Shown here: one piece after another, positions 1-7,207 of the stretch | Numbering within the stretch: the first letter of the stretch is position 1 | How the letters are laid out: each line of letters begins with the position of its first letter | NCBI GenBank assembly: GCA_934650975.1 | Contig: CAKUFW010000039.1 | Location: 1 to 17,843, forward strand | Origin: an uncultured Collinsella sp. | Lineage (GTDB): Bacteria; Actinomycetota; Coriobacteriia; Coriobacteriales; Coriobacteriaceae | Direction of reading: 5' to 3' | DNA length: 17,843 bases | The notes under the pieces: generated by a model | Databases searched by the model: none | Seen by the model: the letters and a program-made list of their open reading frames with translations, nothing else | What the model was told of the DNA's origin: nothing | Program-made: the position numbers and the translations under genes

Positions 1-873
1 TTTATCCAATACCTGGTCAACGGCCTGTCCATGGGCAGCGTCTACGCCATCATCGCGTTGGGCTACACCATGGTCTATGGTATCGCCAAGATGCTGAACT
101 TCGCTCACGGCGACGTCATCATGGTCGGTGCCTATGTCTCGTTCTGCGCCACGTCGTATCTCGGCCTCCCGGGCTGGGCATCTGTAATTCTCTCTTGTGC
201 GGTCTGCACGGTTCTCGGTGTTCTCATCGAGGGCTTGGCCTATAAGCCGCTGCGCCAAGCAGGCCCGCTGGCCGTTTTGATCACGGCCATCGGCGTGTCC
301 TACTTCCTGCAGAATGCCGCGCAGCTTCTGTGGGGCGCCACGCCCAAGAACTTCACTTCGCTCGTTACCTTTCCGGTGCCGGAGTTCTTGGCCAAGTTCA
401 ACGTGAGCGCCGTATCGCTCGTCACCATCGTCGCCTGCCTGGTTATCATGGCCGGCCTGATGTTCTTTACAGGTAAGACCAAGATGGGCAAAGCCATGCG
501 CGCCGTGTCCGAGGACAAGGCCGCCGCTCAGCTCATGGGCATCAACGTCAACCGCACCATCTCGATGACGTTTGCTATCGGCTCCGCCCTTGCCGCCATC
601 GCCGGTGTGCTCCTTTGCTCCTATTCGCCGGTGCTGCAGCCCACGACGGGTGCCATGCCTGGCATCAAGGCCTTCGACGCCGCCGTCTTCGGTGGCATCG
701 GCTCCATCCCCGGCGCCTTTGTCGGTGGCATTCTCATCGGCATCATCGAGGCGATGGCACAGGCCTACATTTCCACGAGCCTTGCCAACTCCATCGTCTT
801 TGGTGTTCTGATCATCGTCCTGCTCGTCAAGCCTGCCGGCCTCTTGGGCAAGTACGTCCCCGAGAAGGTGTAG
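1..873 (+). CDS. livH: Branched-chain amino acid ABC transporter permease LivH (5' end outside window)
   Basis: This is one of the two membrane permeases of the high-affinity leucine/isoleucine/valine importer in the cytoplasmic membrane. The reading frame is open from base 1 and starts in the middle of the conserved N-terminus (residues QYLVNGLSMGSVYAIIALGY), so only a few codons are missing; the ATG at 31 is internal. Family hallmarks are the N-terminal stretch GYTMVYGIAKMLNFAHGD, several hydrophobic helices, the cytoplasmic loop GKAMRAVSEDKAAAQLMGIN that contacts the ATPases, and the later FGGIGSIPGAFVGG segment. 290 codons are visible, close to the roughly 300 usual for LivH. livM follows directly, so the two are cotranscribed. 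The solute-binding protein gene (livJ type) is not in the window and may lie upstream. Confidence 0.95.
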   Translation, partial: FIQYLVNGLSMGSVYAIIALGYTMVYGIAKMLNFAHGDVIMVGAYVSFCATSYLGLPGWASVILSCAVCTVLGVLIEGLAYKPLRQAGPLAVLITAIGVSYFLQNAAQLLWGATPKNFTSLVTFPVPEFLAKFNVSAVSLVTIVACLVIMAGLMFFTGKTKMGKAMRAVSEDKAAAQLMGINVNRTISMTFAIGSALAAIAGVLLCSYSPVLQPTTGAMPGIKAFDAAVFGGIGSIPGAFVGGILIGIIEAMAQAYISTSLANSIVFGVLIIVLLVKPAGLLGKYVPEKV

Positions 874-1962
874 GTGAGCGTTATGAAGTTCCTTAAAGAC
901 AAGCAGACGCGTCACGACTTTGTTACGTACGCCATGTGCCTTGTGGCGTTCGCCATCGTGTTCTTTATGCAGTCGAACCACATGATTCCGCGCATGATCG
1001 CCGGTCAGCTGGTTCCCATCACGGCCTACATCGTCATGGCCATCTCGCTTAACCTCGTCGTCGGTATCGCGGGTGACCTGTCGCTGGGCCACGCGGGCTT
1101 TATGAGTGTCGGTGCCTACACGGGTATCGTCACCGCGGTCGCCCTCGAGAGCGCCGTTCCCTCCGATCCTGTGCGCCTCATCATCAGCATCGTGGTCGGC
1201 GCCATCGCCGCGGCCATCCTGGGTTTCTTGATCGGCATCCCGGTTCTTCGCCTGAGCGGCGACTACCTGGCCATCGTGACCCTGGCTTTTGGCGAGATCA
1301 TCAAAGAGATCGTCACCTGCCTTATCGTGGGCGTCGACTCCCGCGGCCTGCACGTGATTTTTAACATCACGGGTAACTCAACGATTGACGACCTGCACCT
1401 GCTCGAGGACGGAACCGCCATCATCAAGGGCGCCCAGGGCGCCTCGGGCGTGTCGACGTACTCGACCTTCCTCGCCGGTGCCATCCTGGTCATGGTCGCG
1501 CTCGTGATCGTGCTCAACCTGGTTCGCAGCCGTACCGGCCGTGCCATTATGGCCGTGCGCGATAACAAGATCGCTGCCGAGTCCGTAGGCATCTCCGTCA
1601 CCGAGTACCGCATGATCGCCTTCGTGGTTTCCGCTGCCCTCGCCGGTGCTGCCGGAGCCCTCTTCGGCGGCAACTTCTCGCAGCTCTCCGCCACCAAGTT
1701 CGACTTCAACACGTCCATCCTCATTCTGGTGTTCGTGGTCCTGGGCGGCCTGGGCAACATGCGCGGCTCCGTTATCGCTGCGGCACTGCTCACGGTGCTT
1801 CCCGAGCTGCTCCGTCAGTTCTCGGACTACCGCATGCTCATCTACGCTATCGTGCTGATCCTGGTCATGATCTTTACCAACAACCCACAGCTCAAGGCGT
1901 TCTTCGCACGCATTAAGGACCGCTTTGCTTCCAAGAAGGAGGTGGCAGCCGATGCCCAGTAA
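874..1962 (+). CDS. livM: Branched-chain amino acid ABC transporter permease LivM
   Basis: This is the second permease, which pairs with LivH to form the transmembrane channel for branched-chain amino acids. Visible hallmarks are SLNLVVGIAGDLSLGHAGFM in the first third, the loop GRAIMAVRDNKIAAESVGIS and the C-terminal LPELLRQFSDYRMLIYAIVL. The protein is rich in hydrophobic helices and has a short basic C-terminal tail. The start is ambiguous: GTG at 874 abuts the livH stop (362 aa), while ATG at 883 has a good AGGTGA ribosome site at 872-877, five bases upstream, and would give 359 aa. Either way the start is tightly coupled to the end of livH. The 3' end overlaps the livG start by 11 bases. 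Confidence 0.95.
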   Translation: MSVMKFLKDKQTRHDFVTYAMCLVAFAIVFFMQSNHMIPRMIAGQLVPITAYIVMAISLNLVVGIAGDLSLGHAGFMSVGAYTGIVTAVALESAVPSDPVRLIISIVVGAIAAAILGFLIGIPVLRLSGDYLAIVTLAFGEIIKEIVTCLIVGVDSRGLHVIFNITGNSTIDDLHLLEDGTAIIKGAQGASGVSTYSTFLAGAILVMVALVIVLNLVRSRTGRAIMAVRDNKIAAESVGISVTEYRMIAFVVSAALAGAAGALFGGNFSQLSATKFDFNTSILILVFVVLGGLGNMRGSVIAAALLTVLPELLRQFSDYRMLIYAIVLILVMIFTNNPQLKAFFARIKDRFASKKEVAADAQ

Positions 1963-2812
1963 GTTTGAGTTCAACAAGGGCAAGATGGTCCCGTATCCTT
2001 CTGGCGCCATCGTTCCCGACCGCGACCTGGGCGAGCGCCCGGCGCTCGAGTGCATCCACCTGGGTATTGAGTTCGGCGGCCTTAAGGCTGTTGACGACTT
2101 TAGCCTGACCATCGGCAAGACCGAGATCGCCGGTCTCATTGGCCCCAACGGCGCCGGTAAGACCACGGTCTTCAACCTGCTCACCAAGGTGTACCAGCCC
2201 ACGCACGGCACTATCCTGCTCGACGGCGAGGACACCTCGGGCAAGTCGGTCTATCAGGTCAACCGCATGGGCATCGCCCGTACCTTCCAAAACATTCGCC
2301 TGTTCAACACCATGACGGTGGAGGACAACGTTAAGGTCGGCCTGCACAACCAAGAACGCTACTCCGGTTTTGAGGGCGTGCTGCGCCTGCCGACGTATTG
2401 GAAGCACGAGAAGGCCGCCCACGAGCGCGCCATGGAGCTACTGTCCATCTTTGACATGGAGCACCTGGCAAACGAGCAGGCCGGCTCGCTGCCCTACGGC
2501 GCCCAGCGTCGTCTGGAGATCGTCCGCGCCCTTGCGACCAACCCCAAGCTGCTGCTGCTCGACGAGCCTGCCGCCGGTATGAACCCGTCCGAGACCGCGG
2601 AGCTCATGGCGAACATCGTTAAGATCCGCGACACCTTCGGCATCGCCATCATGCTCATCGAGCACGACATGTCGCTCGTTATGAACATCTGCGAGGGCAT
2701 CTGCGTGCTTAACTTTGGTAAGGTCATCGCCAAGGGCACGGCCGAGGAGATTCAGAACAACGACGCCGTTATCGAGGCGTATCTGGGCAAGCAGGATAAG
2801 GGGGAGAACTAA
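1952..2812 (+). CDS. livG: Branched-chain amino acid ABC transporter ATP-binding protein LivG
   Basis: This is one of the two ATPases that drive the Liv importer from the cytoplasmic face. Counting from ATG 1952 (286 aa), the Walker A is GPNGAGKT at residues 64-71, the Q-loop region reads ARTFQNIRLF, the signature is the LivG-type LPYGAQRRLEI beginning at 180, Walker B is LLLLDEP with D204/E205, and the H-loop histidine is H238 in LIEHDM. The ATG at 1952 is chosen because AAGGAGGTG at 1936-1944 sits ideally upstream; an in-frame ATG at 1925 has no such support. The core is preceded by an N-terminal extension of about 30 residues. The start lies inside livM and the stop touches the livF start, consistent with translational coupling. 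Confidence 0.96.
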   Translation: MPSKFEFNKGKMVPYPSGAIVPDRDLGERPALECIHLGIEFGGLKAVDDFSLTIGKTEIAGLIGPNGAGKTTVFNLLTKVYQPTHGTILLDGEDTSGKSVYQVNRMGIARTFQNIRLFNTMTVEDNVKVGLHNQERYSGFEGVLRLPTYWKHEKAAHERAMELLSIFDMEHLANEQAGSLPYGAQRRLEIVRALATNPKLLLLDEPAAGMNPSETAELMANIVKIRDTFGIAIMLIEHDMSLVMNICEGICVLNFGKVIAKGTAEEIQNNDAVIEAYLGKQDKGEN

Positions 2813-3526
2813 ATGGCAGAGCCGATGCTTTCCGTCTACAACATCAACGTCTGGTACGGCGCCATCCACGCCATCAAGGACATCTCCTTTAACGTCAACG
2901 AGGGCGAGATTGTGGCCCTGATTGGTGCGAACGGTGCCGGCAAGTCCACAACGCTCAAGACTGTCTCGGGCCTGCTGCGCTCCAAGACCGGTTCCATCAA
3001 GTTTATGGGCGAGGACATTACCCATGCGCCCGCCGACAAGCTGGTGGGCAAGGGTCTGGCTCAGGTCCCCGAGGGCCGTCGCGCCTTTTTGCAGATGACG
3101 GTCGAGGAGAACCTGGAGATGGGCGCCTACACGCAGCCCAAGTCCACGGTTGCTCCGGGCCTTGAGCGCGTCTACGAGCAGTTCCCGCGCCTTAAGGAGC
3201 GCCGTCGCCAGGTGGCCGGCACCCTCTCGGGCGGCGAGCAGCAGATGCTCGTTATGGGCCGCGCCCTCATGAGCAACCCCAAGCTGCTCATGCTCGACGA
3301 GCCCTCCATGGGCCTGGCGCCGATTCTGATCGAGCAGATCTTCCAGATCGTCGAGGACCTGCACAAGGCCGGCACCACGGTGCTTCTGGTCGAGCAGAAC
3401 GCGCAGATGGCGCTTTCCATTGCCACACGCGGCTACGTGCTCGAGACCGGCAAGATTACCATGACCGGCACCGGTCAAGGGCTCCTGCACGACGACAACG
3501 TCCGCAAAGCTTACCTCGGAGGCTAG
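2813..3526 (+). CDS. livF: Branched-chain amino acid ABC transporter ATP-binding protein LivF
   Basis: This is the second ATPase of the importer, which forms a heterodimer with LivG. It has 237 aa, normal for the family. Walker A is GANGAGKS at residues 38-45, the signature LSGGEQQML begins at 138, Walker B is LLMLDEPSMGLAP with D162/E163, and the H-loop position reads VEQNA, where LivF proteins typically carry VEQN rather than a plain HD. The ATG directly follows the livG stop with no spacer, and GGGGAG at 2801-2806 serves as the ribosome site. It is the last gene of the operon; a 13-bp hairpin begins 3 bases after the stop. Confidence 0.96.
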   Translation: MAEPMLSVYNINVWYGAIHAIKDISFNVNEGEIVALIGANGAGKSTTLKTVSGLLRSKTGSIKFMGEDITHAPADKLVGKGLAQVPEGRRAFLQMTVEENLEMGAYTQPKSTVAPGLERVYEQFPRLKERRRQVAGTLSGGEQQMLVMGRALMSNPKLLMLDEPSMGLAPILIEQIFQIVEDLHKAGTTVLLVEQNAQMALSIATRGYVLETGKITMTGTGQGLLHDDNVRKAYLGG

Positions 3527-3528
3527 AT

Positions 3529-3558
3529 GGTTACGGCGTTTTACCAAACGCCGTAACC
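3529..3558 (+). terminator. Perfect 13-bp hairpin after livF, possible terminator
   Basis: Arms 3529-3541 and 3546-3558 are perfectly complementary (GGTTACGGCGTTT and its reverse complement) around a TACC loop. The hairpin begins 3 bases after the livF stop, so ending or protecting the liv transcript is a natural role. No run of T follows on either strand, so a classical intrinsic terminator is not certain. It could instead be a 3' end stabiliser or part of the hairpin cluster that follows. Confidence 0.55.
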
Positions 3559-3570
3559 AGCCGACGCTGC

Positions 3571-3669
3571 AAGCCCGCCAGGGCGGCAATCTGCCTTTCA
3601 ACTTCGGCGGCATGACCAGAAGGTCAATGCCGCCTTGTTTCAAGGCACCTTGCTCGCTCTGGCGGGCTT
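3571..3669. repeat. Nested long inverted repeat in the livF downstream gap
   Basis: The gene-free stretch 3527-3850 is almost entirely hairpins. This element has an outer 11-bp stem (3571-3581 with 3659-3669, AAGCCCGCCAG type), a middle 6-bp stem (3592-3597 with 3642-3647) and an inner stem of 12 pairs with one bulge (3606-3617 with 3622-3634). It could fold into one rod about 99 nt long on either strand. No open frame in it has a ribosome site. It may be a dispersed intergenic repeat, a non-autonomous mobile element or a structured 3' UTR; the sequence does not decide. Confidence 0.5.
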
Positions 3670-3704
3670 TCGCTGTCGTTGCCAAAACATCGACGTTGCC
3701 GGAG

Positions 3705-3760
3705 TAGTCGTCGGGGACGTTCTTGAATGACTAGTCGTTTAAGAACGTCCCCAACGACTA
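3705..3760. repeat. Inverted repeat with 20-base arms and one mismatch
   Basis: Arms 3705-3724 and 3741-3760 pair over 20 positions with a single mismatch (C against A at the eighth position); the core reads GGGGACGTTCTT. The 16-base loop contains the palindrome GACTAGTC (3729-3736), which echoes the arm ends. There is no T-run on either side. The design resembles REP/MITE-type intergenic elements and is similar in layout to the repeat at 5570-5639 on the other side of the - strand gene. Confidence 0.6.
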
Positions 3761-3780
3761 GGTCGCCACCCCCTTGCCTC

Positions 3781-3820
3781 AAAATAGGCCCCGTTCTGGA
3801 GTGTTTCGGAACGGGGCCTT
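3781..3820 (-). terminator. Intrinsic terminator of the - strand propeller gene
   Basis: Read on the - strand, a perfect 11-bp GC-rich stem (3809-3819 with 3786-3796, AGGCCCCGTTC type) with a 12-base loop is followed by TATTTT. It lies about 30 bases past the stop codon of the gene ending at 3851. Stem plus T-tract is the standard rho-independent form. The + strand side has only scattered T, so it works best for the - strand gene. Confidence 0.8.
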
Positions 3821-3850
3821 GGTGTTTGGGGGACTATTGGGTTTTGTTCG

Positions 3851-5440
3851 TTAGTCTACCTTTTGCCCGCACGTGGGGCAGAACTGGGCTTCGGGCACGA
3901 GTGGGGTTCCGCAGTGACGGCAGAAGCGGGCAGGCTCGGCCGGAGCTGCCGGTGCCGTCGGCATCGCAGGTGCTGCGGGTGGAACGGCGTTCCGCTGGGC
4001 GCGCTTCTGACGACGGCGCTGCTTGCACTGAGGCTTGGGCGCTGCGGCTGTCGCACCGCTTGCGGCCTTCGTGCGCTTCTTGCGGATGCAAAGGACAACA
4101 ATCGCGCCACCGATGATGAGAACGATCGCTATGCCGCCGCCAATAACAAACGGCAGGTGGGTCTGGATAAAGTACAGCACATCCTCGGGCAGCGAGTGGG
4201 GGATGTTCGATTTATAAATGTTCACGTGTAGTGTGGCGGGGTCATTCTCGTCGAAATATGTTGCCACAATCTTGCGATCGCCGTTCATGAACGAAAGGTC
4301 GCACCAATGAGAGTCAAACTCGCTCTTTGCCCCGGTCTGAGCATCGACTAGACATGCTGAGGACCTGTCGTCGTCTGAGTATTCCCCAAGTAAGACACTG
4401 CCATCATGCGAAATATCGCAGACGAAGCCATCGCCAAAGGGGAGGGCAATCGAGCTGATAGTGTTCCCATTTTGCAAATCGATGACGCCGAGGCTCGTAT
4501 CTTGCTCGTCCAGGTAGTAATCATCGTCATCCTCTTCAGAAAGATCACTTGAGCTATTGCTGACATAAACGGGGTAGTAATCGCATGATCCGTGATCATA
4601 TGGAGAAAAAGCGTGATCCTCATCATCGGATATGGTGCTCAGGTTGGCGTCGCGGTCGGCTTTAATCAAAAAAGACTCACCTTGAAGAATAAAGCCTTCT
4701 GAGTTCGGGAGTGGGGTTGTTGAGCTTATTTCGATGCTGTCTGTTACCTTATTTACATGAGTAGTGTTTGATTTGGTCGAGCCGGTTTTTGTGTCGAACA
4801 CTTTCAGAGTGACGGTGGATTTATCCGCGTTGGTCGTCACGACGTAAAAACAGTCTCCATCTTTCGAAAGCATTATCCGCGACCAATCGCTTTCTTTGGG
4901 GTAGCCCTGCATCTTGTTATCAGTCTTAAGATCATAAAGTGCATACGAATAGTTATCATCGGAATCGTGCTGTATAACACATGCTGTTTCTCCGTTTTCG
5001 CTAATCAGAGCAAAGTCCTGAGTGTATCGTCCTGGTTCAAGCGAATGGACTGAACGACTTTGCTTTACAGGAGAGAAGATGACCAAGTCGGAGCCTTCTA
5101 TCCAAGACAGCTGGCCATTCCACGACACTCTCGTCGAATCGAGGCTTTTCTTTGGGACGTCAACGGGAGTTGTGCTGCCGTCGTCCAAATTGATGAGGGA
5201 TATTTTCAGGTTGTTTTCGTCATCGCCGTCAAACAGGTATTGATACCCTGAGTCTAAATCATAGTTGCTGATAAACGAGTTGTCGCCGCTGGTCTTAAAG
5301 CTATAAGACTTCTCAAGTTCAGGCGTTGGTACGCTGCCGCCGGCTAGTGCTGCGGGAGGGGCTGCGAGCGGAGACAGGGCCGCGATCAGGCCGATGGCGA
5401 CCGCTGCGATCCTTCCGCTCTTTTGGATGCTCTTAAACAT
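3851..5440 (-). CDS. Secreted, membrane-anchored propeller-like protein with cytosolic zinc ribbon
   Basis: I do not recognise a named family. The 529-aa protein has a signal peptide (residues 1-33, basic start, hydrophobic core, ALA before the likely cut), then a roughly 390-residue extracytoplasmic domain very rich in Asp and Ser. It contains repeated blade-like motifs such as ISENGETACV (147-156), LSKDGDCFYV (191-200) and ISHDGSVLLG (343-352), resembling TolB/WD40-type propellers. An acidic patch EEDDDD lies at 302-307. One transmembrane helix (about 429-452) is followed by the stop-transfer RKKR, a basic and Ala/Pro-rich linker, and a C-terminal zinc ribbon with CxxC pairs at C507/C510 and C521/C524. 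Predicted topology is outside-in. The start has AAAGGA upstream. Base composition is visibly AT-richer than its neighbours. A sensing role is a guess. Confidence 0.85.
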   Translation of the reverse strand: MFKSIQKSGRIAAVAIGLIAALSPLAAPPAALAGGSVPTPELEKSYSFKTSGDNSFISNYDLDSGYQYLFDGDDENNLKISLINLDDGSTTPVDVPKKSLDSTRVSWNGQLSWIEGSDLVIFSPVKQSRSVHSLEPGRYTQDFALISENGETACVIQHDSDDNYSYALYDLKTDNKMQGYPKESDWSRIMLSKDGDCFYVVTTNADKSTVTLKVFDTKTGSTKSNTTHVNKVTDSIEISSTTPLPNSEGFILQGESFLIKADRDANLSTISDDEDHAFSPYDHGSCDYYPVYVSNSSSDLSEEDDDDYYLDEQDTSLGVIDLQNGNTISSIALPFGDGFVCDISHDGSVLLGEYSDDDRSSACLVDAQTGAKSEFDSHWCDLSFMNGDRKIVATYFDENDPATLHVNIYKSNIPHSLPEDVLYFIQTHLPFVIGGGIAIVLIIGGAIVVLCIRKKRTKAASGATAAAPKPQCKQRRRQKRAQRNAVPPAAPAMPTAPAAPAEPARFCRHCGTPLVPEAQFCPTCGQKVD

Positions 5441-5503
5441 GGCAATCCTTTCCTCTAAATATGAATGTCGATACTGCCATGGTTAATCGGGATTCGAAAA
5501 TCT

Positions 5504-5533
5504 TGTTGCGCAACATTCATCATCGGCAACATT
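5504..5533. promoter_or_regulatory. Palindrome and direct repeats upstream of the propeller gene
   Basis: TGTTGCGCAACA at 5504-5515 is a perfect 12-base palindrome about 65 bases upstream of the - strand start codon. The octamer GCAACATT occurs twice, at 5510-5517 and 5526-5533, spaced 16 bases apart and so on nearly the same face of the helix. This looks like a repressor or activator site. No convincing promoter boxes could be fixed next to it. Confidence 0.4.
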
Positions 5534-5569
5534 TTTCGGCCAGCTGCGCCGTCTCCAACGAATCATTCT

Positions 5570-5639
5570 AAGTTGCGGTGAAATAGGGACTAAATGGGGG
5601 GCTCTAGGCGCCAAAGCAGTCCCTATTCCACCGCAACTT
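5570..5639. repeat. Inverted repeat with 22-base arms upstream of cutC
   Basis: Arms 5570-5591 and 5618-5639 are complementary over 22 positions with one mismatch (A against C). The core reads GTTGCGGTG then AATAGGGACT. The loop is 26 bases and contains GGCGCC. It sits between the divergent propeller gene and cutC. There is no T-tract, so it is not an ordinary terminator. Size, near-perfect arms and position resemble the 3705-3760 repeat, suggesting a dispersed intergenic element family; a regulatory hairpin is the alternative. Confidence 0.6.
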
Positions 5640-5649
5640 CATGGGGATG

Positions 5650-5658
5650 TGTGACAAT
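5650..5658 (+). promoter_or_regulatory. Possible extended -10 promoter for cutC
   Basis: TGTGACAAT at 5650-5658 fits an extended -10 (TG, one base, then GACAAT), about 40 bases upstream of the cutC start. The -35 region falls in the right arm of the inverted repeat and has no good consensus match. Confidence 0.3.
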
Positions 5659-5697
5659 GCCCGTCGGAAAACATCTGCTGTCTTTGGGGGTCTCTCT

Positions 5698-6375
5698 ATG
5701 CTGTACGAGTTTTGTGCCGAGAACTTTGAGCGGGTGCCGGCGGCCATCGAGGCCGGTGCGGGGCGCATTGAGCTGTGCGACAACCTCGCCGTCGGTGGTA
5801 CTACGCCTTCTGCCGGCGTCATCAGCGCTGCGGTCAACTATGCTCACGAGCATGACGCGCGAGTGATGTGCATGATTCGCCCGCGTGGCGGCGACTTTCA
5901 TTACAGCCAGGACGAGCTGCGCATGATGGAGATGGACCTGGGCCTTGCCGTGAGTGCCGGCGTTGACGGCCTAGTCTTTGGATGCTGCAAGCCCTGTGCC
6001 GGCGGCTGGACGCTCGACGAGCTCACCCTCGGCGCCCTCGTTATGGCTACGGGCTGCGCGACCGAGGAGTGCAAGCGCGAATCCCTTGGCATCACCTTCC
6101 ACATGGCATTTGACCAGCTCTCGCCCGAGGCTCAGCTCGATGCGATTGATACACTTGCCGACTGCGGCGTTACGCGCATCCTCACGCATGGCGGCGCGGC
6201 AGGTACGTCGATCGAGGATAATTTCGATCACCTGGCTCGTTTAATCGAGTATGCGGGCGATCGTATGACCATCCTTCCCGGCGGCGGCATCACTACGGCA
6301 AATCGCGACGCGGTCGCGGCGGCGCTCGGCGTCTCCGAGCTCCATGGCACCAAGATCGTGCCACTGGAGGTATAA
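5698..6375 (+). CDS. cutC: CutC family TIM-barrel protein (copper homeostasis family)
   Basis: The protein belongs to the CutC family, a small TIM-barrel fold linked to copper homeostasis in E. coli; that role is disputed and the true reaction is unknown. It is unrelated to the choline TMA-lyase also called CutC. Family features are RIELCDNLAVGGTTPS near the N-terminus, MIRPRGGDF, ITFHMAFDQL, ILTHGGAA and ILPGGGIT. The ATG at 5698 is chosen because family members begin with the equivalent of MLYEFCAENF and a GGGGG ribosome site lies at 5686-5690; an in-frame ATG at 5641 adds an atypical leader. At 225 aa it is slightly shorter than typical members (about 245), ending soon after the conserved ELHG segment. 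The next gene starts 3 bases after the stop, so the two form an operon. Confidence 0.9.
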   Translation: MLYEFCAENFERVPAAIEAGAGRIELCDNLAVGGTTPSAGVISAAVNYAHEHDARVMCMIRPRGGDFHYSQDELRMMEMDLGLAVSAGVDGLVFGCCKPCAGGWTLDELTLGALVMATGCATEECKRESLGITFHMAFDQLSPEAQLDAIDTLADCGVTRILTHGGAAGTSIEDNFDHLARLIEYAGDRMTILPGGGITTANRDAVAAALGVSELHGTKIVPLEV

Positions 6376-6378
6376 CCC

Positions 6379-7176
6379 GTGGCGCTCGTATTTGACGTTC
6401 AGCAGGCGAGCGGCAAGCCCGACGATAATCGTCGCCCTGGCACCGCGTGCCCCTTTTGCGACACGGAGGGGCTTGCCAACATCATCGAGCGCGATGGTGA
6501 CTGCATCTGGCTCGAGAATAAGTTCAAGACCTTGCGGGCCACCCGTCAGACCGTATTGATCGAGTCGGCCAATCACGACGCCGACCTGGTGACCTATGAA
6601 CCGGATGAGCTGCATCATGTGATGCGGTTTGCCCTGGGCTGTTGGCAGCAGATGATCGATTCCCAACAGTACCTCAGCGTGCTTATGTACAAGAACAAAG
6701 GCCCGCTTTCGGGCGGCAGCCTCGTCCATCCACACATGCAGATTGTGGGCTTGGAACAGGAGGACGGCTATGCGGCGCTGACCTCAGCCAACTTTGAAGG
6801 CATCGATGTCTGGCAGCAGGGGAGAATCTCGGCCAACATCTCAACCGAGCCGATCATGGGATTCTTTGAGGTCAACGTCTCGGCTCCACAGGGAATCGCC
6901 GCCAGCGACGACGCCCGCGACCAAGCCGAAGCAGACCTGTTTGCCGATGCGATTCAGGTGGCCCTGCGCTATATCCTGCACGAGCACCACGGCGGCCGCG
7001 CGGAGTCGTACAACTTGTTCTTCTACCACATGGACGGCCGGACCATTGCCAAGGCGCTGCCACGTTGGGTGGTTTCGCCCTACTTTGTGGGCTATCGTTT
7101 GGCCCAGGTCAATGCCGAGACCACACTCGATATCGATGCTGAGCGCCTACGCGCGCATCTGGAAACGCTCGCATAG
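6379..7176 (+). CDS. GalT/HIT-like DUF4931 family protein
   Basis: This protein of 265 aa resembles the DUF4931 family, relatives of galactose-1-phosphate uridylyltransferase in the HIT superfamily. The key sign is SLVHPHMQI with H117-P-H119-M-Q121: in GalT the second His of HPHxQ is the nucleophile that takes a nucleotidyl group. An N-terminal pair C24-P-F-C27 matches the position of the GalT zinc cysteines. A nucleotidyl-transfer or hydrolysis reaction is therefore likely, with unknown substrate. Overall similarity to true GalT looks low, so galactose metabolism should not be assumed. The start is GTG 6379 with GGAGG at 6366-6370, which lies in the last codons of cutC, so translation is probably coupled to cutC. 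Confidence 0.8.
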   Translation: MALVFDVQQASGKPDDNRRPGTACPFCDTEGLANIIERDGDCIWLENKFKTLRATRQTVLIESANHDADLVTYEPDELHHVMRFALGCWQQMIDSQQYLSVLMYKNKGPLSGGSLVHPHMQIVGLEQEDGYAALTSANFEGIDVWQQGRISANISTEPIMGFFEVNVSAPQGIAASDDARDQAEADLFADAIQVALRYILHEHHGGRAESYNLFFYHMDGRTIAKALPRWVVSPYFVGYRLAQVNAETTLDIDAERLRAHLETLA

Positions 7177-7207
7177 CAAGGCGAACGCCTGCGAAAGTGT
7201 GTGCTGC

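Noticed and set aside
2438..3685. Long - strand open frame opposite livG and livF
   Set aside because: It lies antisense to two ABC ATPases with complete motifs, has no ribosome site or family features, and owes its length to the high GC content.
3612..3706. Short + strand frame in the hairpin region after livF
   Set aside because: There is no ribosome site, and the sequence is fully accounted for by nested inverted repeats.
5458..5486. - strand promoter-like pair TTAACC-17-CATATT before the propeller gene
   Set aside because: The predicted transcript start would fall within the ribosome site, leaving almost no leader, and both boxes match only four of six positions.
3527..5697. Insertion sequence around the AT-rich gene
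   Set aside because: No transposase, and the two inverted repeats are not copies of each other, so they are not the ends of one element.
7179..7190. Small hairpin AGGC-GAAC-GCCT in the 31-base gap between convergent genes
   Set aside because: Four base pairs with no T-tract is too weak to call a terminator.
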